This document shows, piece after piece, positions 1-7,724 of a DNA stretch of 64,000 bases. The stretch is taken from positions 1 to 64,000 of the forward strand of contig CAYUBQ010000015.1 in NCBI GenBank assembly GCA_964443135.1. The letters are read 5' to 3'. Source of the stretch: JAIPEI01 sp964443135. Lineage in GTDB: Bacteria; Desulfobacterota; DSM-4660; Desulfatiglandales; HGW-15. Both the position numbers and the translations under genes were made by a program. The notes below the pieces were generated by a model. That model was not told where the DNA came from and ran no database searches. It saw only the letters and a list, made by a program, of their open reading frames with translations. How positions within the stretch are numbered: the stretch's first letter is position 1; each line of letters starts with the position of its first letter.

Positions 1-1385
1 GCCACACCGGCCTCGCCCCACCGCTCGTCCGGGAGGCCCGCCACGGCCACCTCTTCGATTCCCGGGTGTTCCCGGAGAACCCGTTCCACCTCGGCCGGGT
101 AGACGTTCTCGCCGCCGGAGATATACATGTCCTTGGACCGGTCCACCAGGTAGAAGTACCCGTCCTCGTCCTGCCTGGCCAGATCGCCCGTGTGAAGCCA
201 TCCGTTCACCAGGGTCTCCTCGGTCCGGACCGGGTCCTGCCAGTACTCCTTCATCATGATGGACCCCCTCACGACGATCTCCCCCACTTCACCTGGCACG
301 ACCCGCCTTCCCGAAGCATCCACGACCTCCACCTCCGCGTGGAAGACCGGGCGCCCCACGGTCCCGGGCCTCCGGAGCGACTCCTCCTCGGACGCCCAGA
401 GCAGGATCGAGGTCTCGGTCTGCCCCATGATCTGTCGCAGGCGAAACCCGGCCTCGTTGCACGCGGCCAAGAGCTCCGGGGTGGTCTTCTCCCCGCCGAT
501 GGCGCAGACCTTGAGGGAGGCGAGAGAACGGTGCTCGGCGGGATCCACCCCCAGGAGCGCCCCGTACACGGTGGGGACCCCCAGGAACTTGGTGACCCGG
601 TATCGCTCGATGTCGTGGAACGTCCGCACGGGATCGAACCGGGGATGGATGATCAGGGTCGCTCCCTTGTACAGCATGGGAGAGGCCTGGATGAACAGGC
701 CGCCCGAGTGAAAGAGCGGCAGCACGACGAGCATGACGTCGTCGAAGTGGAGCTTGAAGAAGATGTCCGCGTTGAGGCAGTTGAAGAACGTCTTCCTGTG
801 GGAGAGCACCGCCCCTTTGGGCTGACCCGTGGTCCCCGATGTGTACATGATCACGTGGGGCTCCTCGGGGTCTGCGGGGCCCAGGGACTTCGTGAGGAAC
901 GGCTCTTTTCCCTCGAAGGCCGCGGAGTCACGAACGTAGTCGAGAAAAAGGCTCTTCCCGCGGCTCGCCGCAACGGGTTCCTTCCTCAGCACGGCCTGGA
1001 GCATGAGGGGGAAGCCCCGGTCCAGGCCGATCGACTCCACGACCTCCTCGTACCGTTCCCCGAAGACGAACAGCCTCGGCCTCCCGTTCCTCAGGGTGTA
1101 CTCCAGCTCCGGCCCGGCCAGCCGAAAGTTCACCGGGATGAAGATCGCCCCGAGACGGGAGCAGGCCAGGTAGATCTCCAGGAACTCGGGTGCGTTCGGG
1201 AGCATGGCGGCCACCCGGTCGCCCTTCTCGATCCCCAGGGACTGGAACCAGCAGCTCGTCCGGTCCGCCCTCCGGTGCAGCTCGCGGTAGGTGATGGTTT
1301 CCTCCTCGTACACGATGGCCGGCTTCTCGGGGACCAGCTCACTCCAGCGCTGCACCCACCAGGCAATGTTCATGGACTTGATCAT
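1..1385 (-). CDS. Acyl-CoA synthetase (AMP-forming), 3' end cut by window
   Basis: This is an ANL-superfamily ligase that activates a carboxylic acid with ATP to an acyl-adenylate and then an acyl-CoA. The ATP-binding loop TSGTTGQPKGAV is encoded near 810-845. The hinge/late motif DRSKDMYISGGENVYPAEVE lies near 100-150. About 461 codons are present and the C-terminal lid domain continues beyond base 1. The ATG at 1385 follows a GAGGAGG element with a rather long spacer of 13 nt; an internal ATG 12 bases downstream is an alternative. It is the second gene after a solo receiver protein that ends 18 bp upstream, so the two are probably co-transcribed. The late motif and overall layout fit medium- or long-chain or aromatic acid ligases, but the substrate is not readable. 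Family assignment is sure; the substrate is unknown. Confidence 0.9.
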   Translation of the reverse strand, partial: MIKSMNIAWWVQRWSELVPEKPAIVYEEETITYRELHRRADRTSCWFQSLGIEKGDRVAAMLPNAPEFLEIYLACSRLGAIFIPVNFRLAGPELEYTLRNGRPRLFVFGERYEEVVESIGLDRGFPLMLQAVLRKEPVAASRGKSLFLDYVRDSAAFEGKEPFLTKSLGPADPEEPHVIMYTSGTTGQPKGAVLSHRKTFFNCLNADIFFKLHFDDVMLVVLPLFHSGGLFIQASPMLYKGATLIIHPRFDPVRTFHDIERYRVTKFLGVPTVYGALLGVDPAEHRSLASLKVCAIGGEKTTPELLAACNEAGFRLRQIMGQTETSILLWASEEESLRRPGTVGRPVFHAEVEVVDASGRRVVPGEVGEIVVRGSIMMKEYWQDPVRTEETLVNGWLHTGDLARQDEDGYFYLVDRSKDMYISGGENVYPAEVERVLREHPGIEEVAVAGLPDERWGEAGV

Positions 1386-1403
1386 CGCTTCCGCATTTCC
1401 TCC

Positions 1404-1898
1404 TCACATGTAGAAATGTTTCCTCCAGAACTCGGGATCTTCCTTTTCACGCCAGTCCGGACCGAACTTCTCCTCGAAGAACGCCTCGAGCCGGTCGAAC
1501 CACCTTCCCTTCTTCCCGGTTCCCCCTTCGGCCGCATCCATGACGTCCAGGAGAAAGCGTCCGATGTCGCTGATCCGATCCTTGGGCACGTAGGCCTGTG
1601 CGCCGGTCTCGATGGACTTGACGAAGTCCTCCGAGCTCAGGGCGTGGGCCGTCAGCATGAGGGTCGGGATTCCCTTCCCCGAGGTCACCGCCAGGAGGTC
1701 GTACCCGCGGACCCCCATGATGTCCAGGATCGCAGCATCATAGTCGTTTCGTTCCAGGAGGGCCGCGGCCTCCTCGTAGCCTCCCGCCCGGTCGATCTCG
1801 CAGAAGTCGAGCAGCTCCTCCAGCGAGCCCAGGACATCGGGCTCGTCGTCCACGATCAGGATCCGCTTTCCGGACAACCGCTTCTCCACATCCTTCAC
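1404..1898 (-). CDS. Solo response-regulator receiver with conserved C-terminal tail
   Basis: This 164-residue protein has a CheY-like receiver domain (about residues 10-128) and no DNA-binding or enzymatic output domain. The acidic pair is in ILIVDDEPD, the phospho-acceptor Asp in AAILDIMGVRG, the conserved Thr in LMLTAHAL and the Lys in YVPKD. It ends in a tail of about 35 residues, rich in aromatic and charged residues (RWFDRLEAFFEEKFG followed by DPEFWRK). A paralogue with the same tail lies at 5391-5876. Both genes sit directly beside a CoA-ligase gene: here the receiver stops 18 bp before the ligase start. No histidine kinase gene is present in the window. I infer a phosphorylation-dependent protein-interaction role rather than direct gene regulation. 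Confidence 0.85.
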   Translation of the reverse strand: MKDVEKRLSGKRILIVDDEPDVLGSLEELLDFCEIDRAGGYEEAAALLERNDYDAAILDIMGVRGYDLLAVTSGKGIPTLMLTAHALSSEDFVKSIETGAQAYVPKDRISDIGRFLLDVMDAAEGGTGKKGRWFDRLEAFFEEKFGPDWREKEDPEFWRKHFYM

Positions 1899-1945
1899 GG
1901 TCTTCCTCCCTCAGGGGCGACGGGGCCCGGCGCCGCCGGCCGGAA

Positions 1946-2104
1946 TCATCCCCCGGACAGGGTGAAACGGCAGCAGGGGTCTCCCACGGCCTCGCAGGCC
2001 GTCTCCACGGCCCGGCACGCCCGCCCCAGAAGCACGGACTCCGGCTCGCAAACGGTGTTGCTCGCCGGTACGATCAGGCCGATTCGCGCCCGTTTCCCGT
2101 ACAT
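1946..2104 (-). pseudogene. 52-codon chimeric ORF, probable deletion remnant
   Basis: This is an intact short reading frame with a good GGGGGAG ribosome site four bases ahead of its ATG. Its first 20 or so residues (RIGLIVPASNTVCEPE) match the N-terminal signature of the Asp/Glu racemase, maleate isomerase and arylmalonate decarboxylase family. The rest (CEAVGDPCCRFTLSGG) looks like the final strand of a V4R (4-vinyl reductase) domain, where Cys-x3-Gly-x-x-x-Cys is typical. Neither domain is otherwise present. The simplest reading is an internal deletion that joined the 5' end of one gene to the 3' end of another. A functional 52-residue peptide is possible but less likely. Confidence 0.5.
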
Positions 2105-2145
2105 GCTCCCCCTTGAGTCGCTCCGCGGTCCGCAGGCCTCGATCC

Positions 2146-2306
2146 TACCGCGTACCCCGGGCAGATCTCGAAGCTTCGGGCCTATTACGACGCCGTCAAG
2201 TTTGCCGAATTCGCGAAACTCCGCTCACCCGCCGCTGGAAGCGTGTTATCCTCCTGGAACTCCCCGGGCAGATCAGGAAGCTTCAGGCATTTCGCGATGC
2301 CGTCAG
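2146..2306. repeat. Dispersed repeat, locus A (one partial and one full unit)
   Basis: A right-half unit (about 2146-2200) is followed by a complete, diverged unit (about 2200-2306) of the same family found at 15612, 30390 and 53557. Shared landmarks are a start resembling TGACGCATTCGCAAAAACCC, then CGCTCACGCGCCGCTGG, then GGGCAGATCTCGAGGCTTCG and an end like CGACGCCATCA. The full unit overlaps the last eight codons of the marR gene and supplies its stop codon. Confidence 0.75.
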
Positions 2307-2759
2307 ATTTCCGATCACCCGGGAGAGAACCGCTTTGCAGGTCTCGGTCTCCTCGTCGGAGACACCCGCCAGGGCCTCCTCCAGGGTCTTTCGGGTGTAC
2401 TGAACCAGGGCCTCCTGGAAATCCCGTCCCTTGCGTGTGAGGTAGATCAGCTTGTTCCGCTGGTCCGTCTTGTCCGGGACGCGTACGACGAGATCGCGTC
2501 TTTCCATGCCGTGGAGGATGCGCGTGATTCCGGTCTTGTCCTTGTGGGTGGCCTCGGCAAGCTCTCTCTGGGACTGCCCTTCACGGTTCCAGAGGTTCAC
2601 CAGGACCCTCCACTGCTCGACGGTGATGTCGAAGCCGGCGGCCTCGAAATTGTGCTGGAGGCGGTTGATCAGCGCGCGTTCGGCCCAGTGAACGATGGTC
2701 CCGAAGGAGCTGTCGATGTCATACTTTGGGTAGTTGTTCATAGTTGGATGACTATGCAA
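2283..2759 (-). CDS. MarR-family transcriptional regulator
   Basis: This 158-residue protein is the usual size for a MarR winged-helix dimer. The recognition region is recognisable in EGQSQRELAEATHKDKTGIT and the wing in DLVVRVPDKTDQRNKLIYLT. MarR proteins bind palindromic operators and release on binding aromatic or phenolic ligands, which suits the neighbouring CoA ligases. A perfect 6-6-6 inverted repeat overlaps the start codon, and a minus-strand promoter lies about 170 bp upstream, so autorepression is likely. The final residues TASRNA and the stop are encoded inside a dispersed repeat, so the C-terminus may have been rewritten by repeat insertion. Confidence 0.92.
   Translation of the reverse strand: MHSHPTMNNYPKYDIDSSFGTIVHWAERALINRLQHNFEAAGFDITVEQWRVLVNLWNREGQSQRELAEATHKDKTGITRILHGMERRDLVVRVPDKTDQRNKLIYLTRKGRDFQEALVQYTRKTLEEALAGVSDEETETCKAVLSRVIGNLTASRNA
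2739..2756. promoter_or_regulatory. Candidate MarR operator over the marR start codon
   Basis: The sequence CATAGT-N6-ACTATG is a perfect inverted repeat, and its left arm contains the marR start codon on the minus strand. The position and size fit an autoregulatory MarR site. No protection data exist; this is inference from symmetry and location. Confidence 0.5.
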
Positions 2760-2926
2760 CGTTTATTGAAGGAGAATGTGCCGCGGGTTCGCCCGTGAAA
2801 TGCCAGAGAGAGGTAGCCCTCGAACCGCTGCCCGACCAGCAACTGCCTAAGCTGCAGGCGCATCCGAATCCTGGTCGGCGGCAGGATTCCCTCACAGGAA
2901 CCCCGTGCTTGTTTTGCACGTAATTC

Positions 2927-2955
2927 ATTGTCTAAGCAACTGTATTGAATGTCAA
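2927..2955 (-). promoter_or_regulatory. Candidate sigma-70 promoter for marR
   Basis: On the minus strand, TTGACA (plus-strand 2950-2955) is followed after 17 bp by GACAAT (2927-2932). It points toward marR, leaving a leader of about 165 bases. The leader shows no clear gene. Confidence 0.45.
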
Positions 2956-2982
2956 TCCGTTTTGCAAGGCCGGGCCGCCGGT

Positions 2983-4071
2983 TCAGGCTCTGTCTTCCCA
3001 TTCCCGCGCCCCATGCCGTGGACCCGGAAATCCCAGGACCGTTTCCGCAAACGCCTCGGGTCTCGGGTCCAACATGGGGACCATGCCTCCTTCCGGCACG
3101 GCCGTGCGGCTGTCCGGAACGGCCTCCGCAAGGCCCCCCGGCCCGGGGAAGCCCTCGCTGCCGGCGAGGACAGGCGTGGGGGCTCGAACGAGACCCGCCT
3201 CGGACTCCATCGCGCAGGCGCAGGCCCTCACGGCGAGGTGTCCATCCACGACCGGATCCCCGGCCTTCAAGGCGTCCAGCACCGACCGTCGGGCCGGGTC
3301 GGGCCACGCGCCTCCCCGCCGTAAGGCCTGCGGGCGCAGAGGCACCGCGCAGGAGAGGCAGGCGCCGAACCCGCAGCCCATGTGGGCCTCCAGGGCGGCC
3401 TGCCCGTCGAAGCCCAGCCTCGCCTGAAGACCTGCGAGCTCCCGGAGCATCGGATCCGGGCCGCAGGCGTAAACGGTAAAACGATCGCCCAACACCCCCG
3501 TCTCCGCGAGACGGACCAGCAGGTCCGGAGCAAGACCCCGGAACCCCTCGCTCCCGTCGTCCGTGTAGAGATGGAGCATCCCGAGACCGGAGAGCCCTTC
3601 CCGGAGAAAGATCCGCTCCCTGTACCGGGCCCCCATGAGGATGTGGAGCCGCTCGCGGGTGATGGTTTCCCGCAGGGCCTCTCCCAGGGCGAAAAGCGGG
3701 GCGATGCCTATGCCCCGGGCCACCAGGACGGCCGTGACCCCCGGATCGGGGTCGAAGCCGTTCCCCAGGGGACCGATCAGGTCCAGCCGGTCCCCCGCGG
3801 ACCTCGACCCCAGCCAGCGGGTCCCGGGCCCGACGACCCGGACCAGGAGGTCGAGCCGCCAGCCTCCCCGCCCCTCCCGGACCCGGTGGACGCTGAAGGG
3901 GCGTCGGAGCAGGGGAGCCGTGGATGACCCGCACCGGACCGAGAAGAACTGGCCCGGGCGGGGTTCCGTCGCCCCCGGGGGCGGAACGAGGCCGATCCGC
4001 ACGATGCCCTTTCCCACCCACTCGGTCCCCTCCACGCAAAGGACCGGCCGGATCGTCTCCGCGCAAAGCAT
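2983..4071 (-). CDS. PyrK-like FAD/2Fe-2S electron-transfer subunit
   Basis: This 362-residue ferredoxin-reductase-type protein has an FAD-binding barrel (RRPFSVHRV is the flavin-contact motif), an NAD-binding domain (ARGIGIAPL, then YACGPDPML) and a C-terminal iron-sulfur motif CGFGACLSC, as in dihydroorotate dehydrogenase electron-transfer subunit PyrK. The usual fourth-cysteine block RVCKDGPVF is altered to RACACAME, and a tail of about 70 residues follows. The ATG at 4071 overlaps the stop of the upstream flavoprotein gene (TGATG) and follows GGAGGAAG, so translational coupling is expected. It probably passes electrons between NAD(P)H and the PreA-like partner. The context is catabolic, so a role in pyrimidine synthesis is not assumed. 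Confidence 0.85.
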   Translation of the reverse strand: MLCAETIRPVLCVEGTEWVGKGIVRIGLVPPPGATEPRPGQFFSVRCGSSTAPLLRRPFSVHRVREGRGGWRLDLLVRVVGPGTRWLGSRSAGDRLDLIGPLGNGFDPDPGVTAVLVARGIGIAPLFALGEALRETITRERLHILMGARYRERIFLREGLSGLGMLHLYTDDGSEGFRGLAPDLLVRLAETGVLGDRFTVYACGPDPMLRELAGLQARLGFDGQAALEAHMGCGFGACLSCAVPLRPQALRRGGAWPDPARRSVLDALKAGDPVVDGHLAVRACACAMESEAGLVRAPTPVLAGSEGFPGPGGLAEAVPDSRTAVPEGGMVPMLDPRPEAFAETVLGFPGPRHGAREWEDRA

Positions 4072-5345
4072 CAACTTCCTCCCCGCGCGAACGGTGCCGC
4101 CGTTCCCCGGTTGTCCCACACCACCCGGTCCGGATCCCGGCGCTCCCTCAGGGTGAGCGCTCCTTCCGGGCAGACGCCCACGCAGAGGCCGCAGCTCCAG
4201 CAGCGGTTCGCGTCGGCCTCCACGAAACCGGCCTCCCCCACGCCAAGCGCCCCGTAGATGCAGCCCCGGACGCAGGACCCGCAGCCGGTGCAGACCGCGG
4301 GGTCCGCCGCCGGGATGTAGGGTCCCTGCGGCGGCATGGTGTATGGGTAGGCTTCCCGTGCGGCCAGGTCCGCGGCGGTCTCGATCAGGGGGAAGACCCG
4401 TCCGGTGAAGGTGTCCATGGTCTCATAGCCCCTCTCGGCCATCCACTGCCTCAGACCCCGGTCGATCCTCTCCATCAAGGCGGGGCCGTCGAAGTAGAGC
4501 GCCGAGCCCACACCCACCAGCGGGCAACCCACGAGGAGGTACTGGAGCGCGTCCCGGTGGTTCGACACGCCACCCACCCCGACAACGGGCAGGCCCGAGG
4601 CCCGTCGAATGCGCACCACCCGAGCCAGGGAGATGGGCAGGAAGGCCCGGCCGGGCGCATACCCGCAGACAGCGGGGGAACCGAAGGGAACCTCGCGCTC
4701 CACGTCCACCACGAACCCCCCGGGGGCGTTGTGGGCCGTCAGGAAGTCCGCGCCCGCTTCCTCCAGCGCGGCCACCGCCGACTCCAAAGGCTCCAGGGTC
4801 GGCCCGATCTTCACCCCCACCGGGACGCCGGCCCGTTTGCGCACCCGCTCCAGGATGCGGGCGGCCGTCCCGACCCCCTGCTCGAAGGTCCTCGACACGT
4901 GGGGGCAGGAGAAGTTGAGCTCGAGCATGTCCGCCCCCGCTTCCTCCAGGCCCCGGGCCGTTTCCGCCCAGAGATCGAGGGCCTCCGGATCCTCGAAGAA
5001 GCTCGCCACGAGGATCACCGAGGCCGCCCTGCAGAGGTCGGCCATTCGGGAGACCTTTACGGACCAGGCGTCCAGCGCCTCCACGTGGGGGGCGGCCAGG
5101 GAGTAGAGGGCCTTCCCCTCTCGATACCCCGTTCCCAGGACGTTCAACGGAAACTGGTAGGGACGCACGCGGACCTTGTGGCCGGGGTTCGAGGTGAAGG
5201 TCTTGGTCACGAGCCCGCCCACCGGCCCGTCGCACAACCGCCGGACCATCTCCAGGTCCGCGGTGCACTCCGAGGACGAGACCAGGACGGGGCTTCGAAA
5301 CCGCACCCCCGCCACCCTGGTGGATAGATCGGGTTCCGTCATCAC
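4071..5345 (-). CDS. PreA/PyrD-like FMN oxidoreductase with 2x[4Fe-4S] ferredoxin domain
   Basis: This 424-residue protein has a dihydroorotate/dihydropyrimidine dehydrogenase-type TIM barrel (about 1-310). Landmarks are MLELNFSCPH (active-site cysteine), PVGVKIGPT, FLTAHNAPGG, VVGVGGVSN and VGVGSALYFDG. The barrel is followed by two Cys-rich clusters, CTGCGSCVRGC and CWSCGLCVGVC, expected to bind two 4Fe-4S centres. This is the arrangement of bacterial dihydropyrimidine dehydrogenase PreA. It pairs with the overlapping PyrK-like gene, so the two likely form an NAD(P)-linked flavin/FeS reductase or dehydrogenase. No other pyrimidine gene is nearby; the substrate may be an unsaturated or cyclic intermediate of the cluster. 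Confidence 0.85.
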   Translation of the reverse strand: MMTEPDLSTRVAGVRFRSPVLVSSSECTADLEMVRRLCDGPVGGLVTKTFTSNPGHKVRVRPYQFPLNVLGTGYREGKALYSLAAPHVEALDAWSVKVSRMADLCRAASVILVASFFEDPEALDLWAETARGLEEAGADMLELNFSCPHVSRTFEQGVGTAARILERVRKRAGVPVGVKIGPTLEPLESAVAALEEAGADFLTAHNAPGGFVVDVEREVPFGSPAVCGYAPGRAFLPISLARVVRIRRASGLPVVGVGGVSNHRDALQYLLVGCPLVGVGSALYFDGPALMERIDRGLRQWMAERGYETMDTFTGRVFPLIETAADLAAREAYPYTMPPQGPYIPAADPAVCTGCGSCVRGCIYGALGVGEAGFVEADANRCWSCGLCVGVCPEGALTLRERRDPDRVVWDNRGTAAPFARGGS

Positions 5346-5390
5346 GTGTTCCTATGGCCCCACGGCCTCTCGCCGGGGCGAATCGTCCGG

Positions 5391-5876
5391 TCAGTAGTAC
5401 TTCCTCCAGAACTCCGGGTCGGACTTCTCCTTCCAGTAGTCGCCGAACTTCTCCTCGAAAAAGGGCTCGAGCCTCGCGAACCAGCGCCCCAGGCGCCCCC
5501 GCCGGGGGGGTTCCTCGAGAATGTCCTGCAAAAATGTCCGGATCTCCGCGATCTTGTCCTTGGGAACGTAGGCCCGGGCCCCTCCCTTGAGGGACCGGAC
5601 CAGGTTGTCGGCGCTGAGGGCGTGGGCCGTGAGCATCAGGACGGGCACCTCTTTTTCGGTGGCGACCTCCAGCAGGTCGTAGCCCCTGACGCCCATGATG
5701 TCGAGGATCGCCGCGTCGTAGCGATCCGTCTCCAGCAGATATCGGGCGCGTTCGTACGTTTCCGCCCTGTCCAGGGCACAGTCGTCCAGCGTCTCCTCGA
5801 GGGAGCCCAGGATGTCGGGCTCGTCGTCCACGATGAGGACCCGCTTTCCGCGAAGTCCGTCGATTTTCGTCTCCAT
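5391..5876 (-). CDS. Solo response-regulator receiver, paralogue of the 1404-1898 gene
   Basis: This 161-residue receiver-only protein shows VLIVDDEPD, AAILDIMGVRG, LMLTAHAL and YVPKDKI, the full set of phospho-receiver residues. The C-terminal tail repeats the signature RWFARLEPFFEEKFG and SDPEFWRK seen in its paralogue. It starts 15 bp after the PaaK-like ligase stop and ends 45 bp before the PreA-like start, so it lies inside the operon. The absence of an output domain suggests that the conserved tail is the output surface, perhaps contacting the ligase or another enzyme of the cluster; this is inference. Confidence 0.87.
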   Translation of the reverse strand: METKIDGLRGKRVLIVDDEPDILGSLEETLDDCALDRAETYERARYLLETDRYDAAILDIMGVRGYDLLEVATEKEVPVLMLTAHALSADNLVRSLKGGARAYVPKDKIAEIRTFLQDILEEPPRRGRLGRWFARLEPFFEEKFGDYWKEKSDPEFWRKYY

Positions 5877-5891
5877 GGTCCGCCTCCTCGC

Positions 5892-7262
5892 CTACCTCTC
5901 GCCTTCAACCTCGATGTACCGGGTCTTCTTCTTCTCCCGGGGCAGGCTCTCCGGCGGCACCCACTCGAGCCGGGGGGCGATGCGGAGCTCCTGGCGGAAG
6001 TGGCCCATGAGCTCGCTTTCCAGGCCCACCAGGTCCTGTTCGGACACCTCCCTCCCGTACTCCAGCCGTACCCGCAGGGGCGGCTCCACCACCGGGCCGG
6101 GCGCCTTCAGCCGAATCCGGAAGTGCCCGGTCACCCGGGGCTGAAACGAGAGGATGGCCCCCTTGATCGCCTCCGGGTAGACGTTGACGCCCTTGACGAT
6201 GAGCATGTCGTCGGCCCGCCCGATGATTCGAAAGGTCTTTCCCGGCATGCCGCAGGAGCAGGGTCGGGTGGAGATCTCCAGCACGTCTCCGAGGGCGTAG
6301 CGCATGAAGGGCCCGCCTTCCCAGTCGAGGAAGGTGAACACCATCTCCCCGCGGGCCCCGTCCTCCAGCGCCACGGGCTCCCTGGTCTTCGGATCCACCA
6401 GCTCCAGGAGGCAGTGGTCCTCGCTGACGAAGTGCATCCCCGTGTACCGCTCGGGCGGCTCGTCGCAGGAGATCCCGTGAAAGGCGTGCCCCCCCCCGGT
6501 GTGATCGAACACCTTGGCCCCGAACCCCTCGGCGAGGACCCTTCTCACCTCCGGGTTCCCCCCGCCGGGCTCGCCCGCGCAGAAGAACCAGCGGAGACCG
6601 AGGTCCCGGGCGTCCTTCCCGATCAGGTCCGGGCAGCGCTCGATCATGTACTGCCCGAAGGAGGGGGTGGCGACGATGGCCACGGGGTCGGTGAGCTGGA
6701 TGAAGTCGATCACCCGGCGCGTACCCCCCTCGATCCCCACCGGGACCACGCAGGCCCCCATGTGCTGGATCCCCTCGGATAGGGGGAGCCCTCCGGTGAA
6801 CATGCTCAGGGAGAGGGCCTGGATCATGACGTCCCCGGGCCGGATCCCCGCGCGCCAGTACTTCCGCGCGTGCATCTCGTTCACCACGCCCACGTCGTGC
6901 CGGGTCAGGGTGTAGAGCGTGGGCGTCCCGGTGGTGCCGGAGGTGGAGTTGATGCGCACAATCTTCTCCCTGGGCGCACAGGCCAGCAGCTCGAAGGGGT
7001 TTCCGTACCGCTCGATGGAGGCATCCTGGGCCCGCCGGTGCTCGTCCTTGGTCATGAGCGGGATGCGGGCGAACTCCTCGAGCGTCCGAATGTCCTCCGG
7101 CTCGGCCCCGACGTCCTCGAACTTCTTTCGGTAGACGGGGCTGTTCGCCACGTTGTAGGCCGCCTGCTTCTGCAACCGTTCCAGCTGAAGCGCGCGCATC
7201 TCCTCCTCGGAGAGGGTCTCCACCCGCTCGTTCCAAAGGGCTCTTTCCTTTCCACGATCCAT
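5892..7262 (-). CDS. PaaK-like phenylacetate-CoA ligase family protein
   Basis: This 456-residue AMP-forming ligase is of the phenylacetate-CoA ligase subfamily. The P-loop is INSTSGTTGTPTLYTLT, the adenylate motif includes MRYALGDVLEIS, and the late hinge motif is GRADDMLIVKGVNVYPEAIK. A CxC element in TRPCSCGMPG is also typical of this subfamily. The start was placed at the ATG at 7262 because the protein family begins with a short helix before the LQKQAAYNVANSPVYRKKF block and GGGGAAA lies upstream. It lies between the VOC gene and a solo receiver gene. It likely activates an aryl or keto acid made by HyuAB; phenylacetate itself is not implied. Confidence 0.9.
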   Translation of the reverse strand: MDRGKERALWNERVETLSEEEMRALQLERLQKQAAYNVANSPVYRKKFEDVGAEPEDIRTLEEFARIPLMTKDEHRRAQDASIERYGNPFELLACAPREKIVRINSTSGTTGTPTLYTLTRHDVGVVNEMHARKYWRAGIRPGDVMIQALSLSMFTGGLPLSEGIQHMGACVVPVGIEGGTRRVIDFIQLTDPVAIVATPSFGQYMIERCPDLIGKDARDLGLRWFFCAGEPGGGNPEVRRVLAEGFGAKVFDHTGGGHAFHGISCDEPPERYTGMHFVSEDHCLLELVDPKTREPVALEDGARGEMVFTFLDWEGGPFMRYALGDVLEISTRPCSCGMPGKTFRIIGRADDMLIVKGVNVYPEAIKGAILSFQPRVTGHFRIRLKAPGPVVEPPLRVRLEYGREVSEQDLVGLESELMGHFRQELRIAPRLEWVPPESLPREKKKTRYIEVEGER

Positions 7263-7323
7263 TCCCGATTTCCCCTTGCGCGCCCGTTGGGGGGGCGCCT
7301 GTCGATGTTGGGATCCGCGCCGT

Positions 7324-7722
7324 CTAGGGCTCACACAGCTCCAGAAGAAGACCCCCCGTGGAGTCCTCTTCGAAAAAGGCCACCCGGCCGTGGCTCCCCG
7401 CCCGGGGGAACCCCTCCTGGAGCCGGGCGCCGGCGGAGGTCCATTGCTCCAGCACGGGCGCCATCTCCTCGACCTGAACGGCGATGTGGTTGTACCCGGC
7501 CTCCGCCCCCATGACCCGCCGGCCGAAATCGCTCCCGCCCGAGGTGTACTGAAGCAGCTCGATGCGAATGTTCTCGGCCTGGAGGCTCGCCACCCGCAGA
7601 CCCACCTCCGACATCTCCTGCACCCCGGCCGCCTTCAGCCCGAGCAGACCCTCGAACAGCGCGAGGCTCCGCTCCAAATCTTCCACCACGATCCCGATGT
7701 GCTCGATCCGGCAGCTTCCCAT
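7324..7722 (-). CDS. VOC (glyoxalase/methylmalonyl-CoA epimerase-like) protein
   Basis: This 132-residue protein has the two-fold beta-alpha-beta-beta-beta pattern of the vicinal oxygen chelate superfamily. The first module starts RIEHIGIVVEDLERS, and the second contains YNHIAVQVEEM and ends in GGLLLELCEP. The metal-ligand positions H and E are recognisable (IEHIGI, IRIELLQ, YNHIAV, LLELCE), as in methylmalonyl-CoA epimerase. The ATG at 7722 lies two bases after the hyuB stop, so it is tightly coupled. It may epimerise or isomerise an acyl-CoA, or stabilise an enediolate intermediate. The exact reaction is unknown. Confidence 0.82.
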   Translation of the reverse strand: MGSCRIEHIGIVVEDLERSLALFEGLLGLKAAGVQEMSEVGLRVASLQAENIRIELLQYTSGGSDFGRRVMGAEAGYNHIAVQVEEMAPVLEQWTSAGARLQEGFPRAGSHGRVAFFEEDSTGGLLLELCEP

Positions 7723-7724
7723 GA

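Noticed and set aside
66..2798. A plus-strand frame of 910 codons across the ligase, receiver and marR genes
   Set aside because: It is antisense to genes with clear family motifs, spans a repeat, and has low-complexity Pro/Arg/His composition typical of shadow frames in GC-rich DNA.
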